From: Bacteroidaceae bacterium
GTDB lineage: Bacteria > Bacteroidota > Bacteroidia > Bacteroidales > Bacteroidaceae
Assembly: GCA_017507385.1 (NCBI GenBank)
Contig: JAFWAX010000072.1
Location: forward strand, 1 to 64,000
Length of the DNA stretch: 64,000 nucleotides
Reading direction: 5' to 3'
A model generated the notes under the pieces. That model saw only the letters and a list, made by a program, of their open reading frames with translations, had not been told where the DNA came from and did no database searches. The position numbers and the translations under genes were made by a program. Position 1 is the stretch's first letter. Each line of letters opens with the position of its first letter. This document shows positions 34,201 through 41,900 of this stretch, piece after piece.

Positions 34201-35601
34201 TTATGTGAACTTATATTTCACCTTGTTGCCGTCGAAGACTTCGCTCACAAGAGTGGTCTCGAATGGGAAACCGTCCTCGATGTCGCTGATTTGGTCGAGA
34301 ATGCTCTTCATCTCCTCGCTGGCTGTGAAGAACTTGCCCCATTCCTTCGTCTGAACATCTCTGAAACTGACGATATATCTGTCCTCGTCGCCCTTGGAAT
34401 GCTCAGTCTTGATGCCCTTCTCGTAATCGTGAATCTCAATCACCTTATTCTGCAATGCACTCAAGCGCATCGTCTTGCCAGGGAAGCGTTTCTTCCCGTC
34501 TTCTGGCGTGTATGCCACGCCCATTTCACTAAACTTCTTCATGTGTTGGCCTGTTAGTATATAAAATAAATGAATACAATCGGCATGGTAAGCCATTCCC
34601 TTGAACGACCCGATAATCTCCTGCCTCCGCTTTCTCGACTTCACCTTGGCGAGTTTCCTTGCCGCATTCTTCTTCGTCCGCTTCCGCAGGAATGAATGGT
34701 CGCCATAATGCACATACCCAAGATGGTCAAGACCCTCTCTGATGGGACGCACCGCCTCGTTCGGCTTCACCCTCAATCCCAACTTCGCCACCTCACTCAC
34801 ATACAGGTTCCTCAGCTTCCACAACTCCTTCTTGTCAAAATGCCACATCACCACATCATCACAATACCTGTCGTATAGATATCGGCACTCACCCTCATGC
34901 TCATACTTCAGAACGTGCTCACACATCACATGATCTACAACGGAAAGGTAAAGGTTGGCAAAGCACTGCGAACTCCTCAGACCCTTCGACAGACCTTGCG
35001 GCAAGAGCGTGATGAAGCTGTCCAGAATGGGCAACAGCAACGCATCTGATATGAAAGTCCGTATGAGCTCCATCATCCGCTTCTGGCTGATGTTGTCATA
35101 GAAGTGCTCGATGTCGTTCTGGTAATAATACTGCATCATCAGCGGCACATTACGCAGGTCTTCCTCTATGACGTGGTGTTGCCAGTGCATCCCTCTTCCC
35201 TTGATGGAGGCTCCCGTGTTCTTGATGAGTGTCGGGTAGGTGTATTTCTCCACTATCACCATAATGGCGTGACAGCCTACACGCTTGATGACTCGTGGAG
35301 CCTGCACGTCACGTTCCTTGGGGCCGTCAGTTACATGAATCTGTCTCACGTCAGATGGGAGGATACGAAAAACGCCCCTGCTGATCTCGTCTTGCAGCAG
35401 TGCCACAATCTTTTCTCGCAGAGGTCTGTATATCTCTTTCTGATGACTGTTCTCCAGATGGTCTATGACGTAATCGAAGCTCTCATACATATTGTCATCG
35501 CTGACGATTTCGGGTATGAGATTGTCAAGAGGGTAAACAATTTCGGTGTTCATGCCTTCAGGCTTCATGTGATGTTTCGGCTTTCCGTCTGGTCGCGACA
35601 A
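34201..35601 (-). CDS. Diversity-generating retroelement reverse transcriptase
   Basis: 466 residues. Motif A is QNDIEHFYDNIS (161-172). Motif B is QGLSKGLRSSQCFANLYL, containing the DGR-type xGxxxSQ (206-212). The polymerase site is RYCDDVV (Asp248 and Asp249), and LGYVHY (294-299) follows. The enzyme copies the template-repeat RNA with errors at adenines; the cDNA then replaces the variable repeat of the fibre gene. Residues 1-375 are RT plus thumb. The last 90 residues (about 376-466, RYIVSFRDVQTKEWGKFFTASEEMK and FPFETTLVSEVF) form an added beta/alpha domain, and no separate Avd gene is seen nearby. The start lies 120 bases after the template repeat. Confidence 0.92.
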   Translation of the reverse strand: MSRPDGKPKHHMKPEGMNTEIVYPLDNLIPEIVSDDNMYESFDYVIDHLENSHQKEIYRPLREKIVALLQDEISRGVFRILPSDVRQIHVTDGPKERDVQAPRVIKRVGCHAIMVIVEKYTYPTLIKNTGASIKGRGMHWQHHVIEEDLRNVPLMMQYYYQNDIEHFYDNISQKRMMELIRTFISDALLLPILDSFITLLPQGLSKGLRSSQCFANLYLSVVDHVMCEHVLKYEHEGECRYLYDRYCDDVVMWHFDKKELWKLRNLYVSEVAKLGLRVKPNEAVRPIREGLDHLGYVHYGDHSFLRKRTKKNAARKLAKVKSRKRRQEIIGSFKGMAYHADCIHLFYILTGQHMKKFSEMGVAYTPEDGKKRFPGKTMRLSALQNKVIEIHDYEKGIKTEHSKGDEDRYIVSFRDVQTKEWGKFFTASEEMKSILDQISDIEDGFPFETTLVSEVFDGNKVKYKFT

Positions 35602-35720
35602 ATCGCAACTTTAGCAACGCTGTTGCCGAGGCTCAGTCCCCTCGCCCGTACAATGGCAGACTCGCTGCTGTCGCAGAGGAACGATTATATTTTCACTTAA
35701 TAGTGTCAGTAGCCAGATTT
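35602..35720 (-). other. DGR spacer between template repeat and RT
   Basis: 119 bases downstream of the template repeat on the minus strand. It contains small folds, for example GCAAC/GTTGC around AGC and CGAGG/CCTCG. In the Bordetella phage system the equivalent spacer RNA of about 140 nt is needed for priming cDNA and binding Avd-RT, so a like role is inferred. A minus-strand frame reads through it but looks incidental. Confidence 0.5.
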
Positions 35721-35835
35721 CAAGACGCGCGCCGTTGTTCGTGTTCGAGTTCGAGGAAGCGTTGTTCGCATTCACGTAAGCGACCCCGTTGTTCGCATTC
35801 GTATTGTTGCCAGAGCGAAGAACCGCACGCCCAGT
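35721..35835 (-). repeat. DGR template repeat (TR)
   Basis: 115 bp that align without gaps to the variable repeat at 36001-36115, offset exactly 280 bp. There are 12 mismatches (35735, 35738, 35742, 35745, 35762, 35763, 35765, 35790, 35792, 35793, 35802, 35807). All are T on the plus strand, which is A in the minus-strand template. The template is rich in AAC (Asn) codons where the fibre has Ser, Gly, His, Val, Tyr or Ala. Identity stops at both edges. Confidence 0.96.
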
Positions 35836-35859
35836 TGGGGACATCCACCTTTGGAGGCG

Positions 35860-35867
35860 CAAAGGTA
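35860..35867 (-). promoter_or_regulatory. -7 promoter box of the TR-RT unit
   Basis: The minus strand reads TACCTTTG (TAnnTTTG). Transcription would start near 35853, about 18 bases before the template repeat. No good -33 TTG was seen. Confidence 0.55.
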
Positions 35868-35869
35868 AG

Positions 35870-35886
35870 GATTTTTCCGAAAAATC
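35870..35886. promoter_or_regulatory. 17-bp palindrome over the TR promoter
   Basis: GATTTTTCCGAAAAATC is a perfect palindrome about a central C, two bases upstream of the -7 box. It could be a repressor operator controlling the DGR, or it may supply the T-tract of the adjoining terminator stem. Confidence 0.45.
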
Positions 35887-35888
35887 GA

Positions 35889-35941
35889 GCCGCTTACGCG
35901 GCAAAAATGAGAGGGAGCAGCCTTTTAAGGGCTCTCCCTCT
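35889..35941 (-). terminator. Tandem terminators between fibre gene and TR
   Basis: On the minus strand the first stem pairs 35930-35941 with 35910-35922 (AGAGGGAG/CTCCCTCT plus AGCC/GGCT, one bulged base), followed by ATTTTT. The second is GCCGC/GCGGC (35889-35902) with a 4-base loop, followed by TCGATTTTT. They separate fibre transcription from the template repeat. Confidence 0.6.
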
Positions 35942-35967
35942 GCGCTTTTTCGCTCTTTCGAGTCAAC

Positions 35968-35991
35968 GTCAGTCCGTAATTTCGCACTGAC
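35968..35991 (-). other. Candidate hairpin next to the variable repeat (IMH region)
   Basis: GTCAGT (35968-35973) and ACTGAC (35986-35991) can pair around a 12-base loop just past the variable repeat, across the fibre stop codon. DGRs have an initiation-of-mutagenic-homing element and often a hairpin or cruciform here. The stem is short, so this is tentative. The GC-rich end of the repeat (GGCGCGCGTCTTG, 36001-36013) is a likely part of the element. Confidence 0.35.
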
Positions 35992-38900
35992 CCCTGAAGG
36001 CAAGACGCGCGCCGCTGCTCGCGTACGAGTTCGAGGAAGCGACGCTCGCATTCACGTAAGCGACCCCGTGGCCCGCATTCGCATTGCTGCCAGAGCGAAG
36101 AACCGCACGCCCAGTATCGGCAACTACACAACCGTAGTCACAATAATAGTCATCGTAATTACTGTTGCTGTAGAACTTACTTGGTACCAGGTCCGCAAAG
36201 CGTCCGTTTCTCACACGGCAGATTTCCGTCTGTCCGGCAAGGCTCTGCACGGCACGCTCAGAACCGTCACGCATCTGGATGCGGAAGATATAGTCTGCGG
36301 TACTGCCCGTAGGAGTCTGCGACTTGTTCTTGTAGTAGGCGGCAAACGATGTCACATTCACAGCAACATGATCCATCCACTCAGACAGGTTGCCCCACAA
36401 GTCTTCAAGACACATGGTGCGTGGTCTTCCAGTGCTGGTCTCACGGCGTGGAGATGGGCTCGCTGCGAGGTCAGTACCGCCAGTGGCAGTACCAGCGTTC
36501 ACACCGTCACCGTTCACAGCCTGAGAGTTCCTTCTTCCGTGAACTGCCATCCACAAGTTAGCGATATCCTTGTGCTGCTCATAGTCCATGCAGAAGAACC
36601 CGTTACCACGCATCCTTGCCAAGTTCAGCAAGTCCTTGCAGGTGTAGTTGTTGATGGTCGGCACCTCCTGATTCGTCACGTTGCCGTTGCTGTCATAAGT
36701 CCAACCAGATGCGGTCTGTGATGTTCCTGTGCCTCTCAACGGAGTCTGGCCAGCGATGGAGCGCATGCGGGACAGCACGTCGATGCTGGCCATGTATGTG
36801 CCAATCAGCTCAAAGTCATGCTCCACCCAGTCAGGCTCAATGGCTTCAATCTCGCTGCTGTCAACTGCGATGCACTCGAGGCTGTCGAAGTTGATAGGAC
36901 AGGTGAATACGAACGTTGAGGCTCCGTCCGGCACGGACACGAACAGATATTCGCCCAGGATGAAGTCGCTGTTCACGTTCGTGATGTACGTCTGAACGGC
37001 ACTCAGCACCTTTCCGTCAGCATCAAGGAAGATGGCACCGACGTATGGACTGCTCACGCCCGTCCAGCGCACCTGCTTCATGCCGCTCACGTCCATGCTG
37101 CAGACGTTGTTGGATGAGTTCGTCGAAAGATTCGCCACATCGAACGTGTCACCAACATTGAAGTTGCTGAGCTGGACAGCCTTGCCAGCAACAAGCAGAG
37201 TCTGCGCATTCGTCTTTCTCCTCACCACGCTCGATGTGCTCAGAGGCTCATCGTTCAGAGATGAGAAGGCAACGTACTTCTTCTGGTGCAGGTGGTCATT
37301 GATGCCCTTGTACCAGTAATGCACGAGTCCGAGGTAGAAGTCACGACCCATGCCGTCGCTGTCTCTCACGTCAACGGCATTTCCGTTCGCAAGATATCGG
37401 TAGTCCTCGTCACTCACCTGCTGGAGAAGCATCTTGTTGTTCTGCTCGTCATAGATGCCGCTGTACATGTGCAGACGGTTGTAGATGATGCTGATATGAC
37501 CGCTATGGGCGTATCCGCTGCCCACACCATCCTTGGTGTTGTTGTCAAGGTTGCGGATGTTGCCGTCATAGCCGTTTGCCTCTGCATCATCGTACTCAAT
37601 CATCGTGTACTGCGCCTGATGGATGGTGAGCTCTGACAATGCAGCCTGCCAAGAAGCAAGCACAGATGCGTCGGCATACTTAGTCAGCATGTACGTTCCG
37701 TCGATGGCTGGATCACTCTGTGCGTTCAAGTTCACGTCAAGACCGGTCATGTTGAGCGACACCCATGTAGCGAGATCGTTTCCATTACCGCTGGCGGCAA
37801 TCGGGAGGGCACGCACAACGCTGAGGTGACTACCAGAAGAACCTGCCACGGTGTTCAACAGCGTGTAGGCATCAATCTTCGCGCAGTTCTCCACAATCAG
37901 CGTCTTCACGCTCGATGCGTCAGCGAGGATAAGGCCGCTCAACGTCAGTTCTGGGAGGTAGCGCAGTTTCAGATACTCATACGTCGCTGGCAGCTGCATG
38001 TACGTCACCTTGGCACCGTCTGCGATATCGGCTCTCACCAACTGGCTTCCTGCTGCATACAGGCTCTCAAGGCGAGGACAGCCGCTGCACACTACATTCG
38101 TGATGAGCGTTTCCCTCACGTCAAGCTTCTTCAAGAACGGCAGTTCACCGAGGTTAAGGTTGGTCAGCAGCGTGTAGGCCCCAATGGTGAGGTTCACCTT
38201 CCCGACCTTGCCGATGTATATTTCCTCCACCAACGTCATCACGGAGAAGTCGAAGTTGTTCGACAGCGTGATTTCAGAGAGGTCAATCATCGACATGCGG
38301 TCTGCCTGGTAGATGTACAGCAACGCACCTTCCTCATGGGAGAAGTTCGTGAAGTTGTGGCTCTCGCCAGCCTCCAGATAGACACTTTCAGACAAAGAGC
38401 CTGAACTGTCATTACCGATGCCGAAATAGCCGGTCTTGGCGGCTGTGATGCGTATCTTCGCACCGCTCGGAGCGTTCACACGACCAGAGAGGACTCCGCT
38501 GAAGAAGTCGCCAGTGCCGTAGAAGCCGTCACGGATGCGCCACCTTCTTTCGATGAAGGCAGGAAGCGAAGTCAGTCCGAGACCCTGCAGAGCATAGAAG
38601 TAGATGGCATCTGATGTCGCCGTGAAGTCGATGTACTTACGTTCTCCATCGTATGAAGACACTTTCTTCTGCCAACGCTTGATGCGTGATTCGACGAAGA
38701 AGTAAAGTGCTCCGTCTGGGGAGAACGGCTTCAAGGTCACACCGCTTACGGTGGTGGTGCAGCTTCTCATGGCTGATGCAACCGTGCGCAACGACAGCTC
38801 AGTGTTGTTGGCATCCACATACACCGTCTGCTGTAGGTACATGTTACGGAACAGGACCGAATTGTAACCTGCGTATGGGTTGGTGTAACCCGTCTGCTCG

Positions 38901-41900
38901 TCTGGGAGCTTGTTCGGGTCAACCTCTGCATCGACAGTCTGACCACCGTCATTGTCCTTTCCGTTACAGGTGTCGCAGTCATACACCTTGTTGAGGTACA
39001 TGCGCATGGCGAGCATTCCCGTTGTCGTGTCGTTCGCCTCATCGTCTGCATTGTAGTAAACACCGTTCACAACCTTACAGCCGTCCTCAAGGAACCACAT
39101 AGGCTGCATGTTCTTTGCTCGCTGATCGACGGCAGCATCATAGTCGGTGAAGATGTCGTAAGCGAAGCAAGAATGAGGAGAGGCATACTTGTACAGGTCG
39201 GTCTTCCATCTGTTCAGTCTTGCAGTGCCACCGTCACCATCTGTGCTGTGGTAGGTATCCCAGTCACAGCTGTCACAGAACTGCATCCAGCGGAACAGGT
39301 TATAAGGAACCTTCTTTCCGAGAGCGTAAGCGATGGCGAGGTCATCATCATCGACAAGGGACTCGAAGTAGTAAGTCCATGCTGGAACCGTCTCTGCCGA
39401 GATGTCACCATCATCGATGAGGGCCTGCACCCACTTCGAGAACGAAGTGCTCGGAGCCATAAGATCTGCAACACTGCTGACGCCCTTGAACCAGTCCATA
39501 CCCTGATAGTTCAGAAGTTCGAAGCCCTCCACAGGATTGACAACAGAACCCGTGACAGTCCATTTGCCGTTGGCGTTCTGAACCATCGAGCCGGTCTGCT
39601 CTACCCATGAAGTGCCGTCGTGCTCCATCACCTTGTATGAGGTACCGCAGTACTGGGTGAGCACATACGTCTTGGTGGTGTCAAGTCCAGAGGTGGCGAG
39701 GAATCGTGCCTTGGTCTCTGACAGCGATTCATCCGTCGTTCGCCCTGTCTCTCCTTCTGCTACAAGCATGGCTGCACTCTTGCCGTAGAACTCGACGAAA
39801 TCACCATAGTTCAGACATCCCTTGTTGTAACCAGGCACATCGTTGAAACCGAGTGCCACCTGCTCATTCTTGTCTTCCTTCCAGTTGCCCTTGGCGTGGA
39901 AGTACGGACTGCTGCCCATGTCGCTCTTGGAGCGGTACATCGCAATCGGCATGTTGGCGGTCGAGTGGTTCATCACAAGTCCGTCGAGTTCAACCGTTCC
40001 CTTCTTCCATGTACCGTCAAATGCACGCTGTGCCGGTGTCATGTAGTTGCGTCCCAAGGCTCTGAAGGTGGCGCTCATCTGGTCACACACACCGCAGTCG
40101 TTGGCGTTCGAGCTGTCAGAGTAGTCAACCTTCACCGTGATGATATCAACTGGGATGCTGTCATCGTGGATCTGCACCTTGTTGATGGCTGCAAGAGCAA
40201 TAGCCCTGCGTCCTGCATCGGTGGTGTTGTCTGGGTTCAGCAACTCAATCGTCGTGCCACCCGTCTTGCTGGTCTTGTCATAGGTGGAACCATTCTTCTG
40301 TGCCAGATAGTAGCGTGGGTTCTTCACTGGACGCTTGGCGGAAGTGGTACCCTGATTCCTTCTTCTCACATCCCTTGCGACGAAGTTAGTCCAAGGTCTT
40401 GCAGGGTCGATGTAGTACAACGTCACATAGTTGTTCTGCTTCGTGCTGGTGGTGTTGTCCAGCGCCTCGATGTCGGAATTGTTGTACGGACATTCGATGA
40501 TGTAAGCCATGCCACGCTCTGCAAGTTCTGATGCCTGCGGACGGAGCTTGGTGGTGGTCACATCCTGCTCTGTCACCTGCTGCGATGCCATCACATCCTC
40601 ATTGTTGTACTCGACAACCATGTTGCCGGTGTCGGTCAACTTCACGAGGTAGTTCTGGAATGCCTGGTCGAACTGGAAGTAATCGTCCCATGCCAAGATG
40701 TAGTACAGGTAGAAGTCACCATACGTTCCGTCAAACGTGATGTTCTTGTTCTGGATGAGGTTGCTCTGACCTGCCACATAGCCGATGACAGCGACTTCCT
40801 CACCATTCAGATACAGCTTGATGAAGTAGTAGGTGGTTCCGGCACGAGTCTGGCCGAGACCCTCTGCAGCAGGTTCAACAACAACCGCAACAGTCACCTT
40901 CTCACCCTGCTTGTAGGCTCGCTGCTCTACCTGATTGGAAAGACCCGTCGAGCAGTAGATGCCGACATGACGGCCAGTCACGAAGAATCCGGCACCGACA
41001 CCCTCATTGAAGCAAGACATCAGCACCGCATCATCATCGACGAGGTTAGCCGATGCGAATGCGAATTGCACTGCCATACCCGTGCTCTCGATGGAAACAC
41101 GGTTGTACGGCTGATGATCGAGAGAGGCGGTCACGTCCTCTGCTATTCTCAATGCCTTCTCTCCAAGGAACATCTTGAAGCCCGTCGTGCTCCAGTTCGA
41201 GCCGTTCACGGTAATCTCATAGCCGTTGTTGGTGATGGTGTGGTCTGCTTCGTCATTGCTTCGGTTGGCGAAGTCAAATCCGTAGATGGCACCAGCCTTC
41301 AACAGGGCATCGATGACTGTTCCGCTCACAAGGAATGTGGCTTCAACACCATACGATGCACCACAACCAACCTTCACGATATGGGAGAAGGTGCCGTCAT
41401 ACGCCACGCCTGACACCTGATGAGTGTAGGTGTAAGCAGAAGAACGGTAAGCGATATGGCTCTGGTCAGCTGTGCCGTCCAGATAGACGGTGGCTGTAGG
41501 AGCATTGTTGGTCGGGTCATACACCGCATAGTTCACGGTGATGGTCTCGTACAGCTTCACGGAGGCATTCACACCTGCACTCACCCAACTCTCGACTACA
41601 AGGGGCGTGGTGCTTCTATCGTCAATCACGAAGATGCCTGAGTAGAGGTAATTACCCACAACGCCCGAAGACACATCCACACCATGTACACGGATAGGAT
41701 AAGCACCATGCGACAATACTGAGCCAAGGCAGTTTGTCGGGTCTATCGTGATGCCGTGGGAATAGGAGTCCGTGATGACGGCACGCCCCAACTCACGCCA
41801 CTGACCGTTCAGATAAATCTCTGTGATGGCTGTGATGCCTCGGTCGCTCACGTTCCTCGGGAACTGATAGACAGGGATGTTCTTCGCACTGCCACCGACA

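Noticed and set aside
34201..35601. Retron or abortive-infection reverse transcriptase
   Set aside because: The xGxxxSQ motif, the nearby template/variable repeat pair and the adenine-only substitutions identify a DGR.
35611..36051. Minus-strand open frame of 146 codons across the template repeat
   Set aside because: It resembles the fibre C-terminus only because the template repeat copies it, and it crosses the tandem terminators. The region functions as template RNA, not as a gene.
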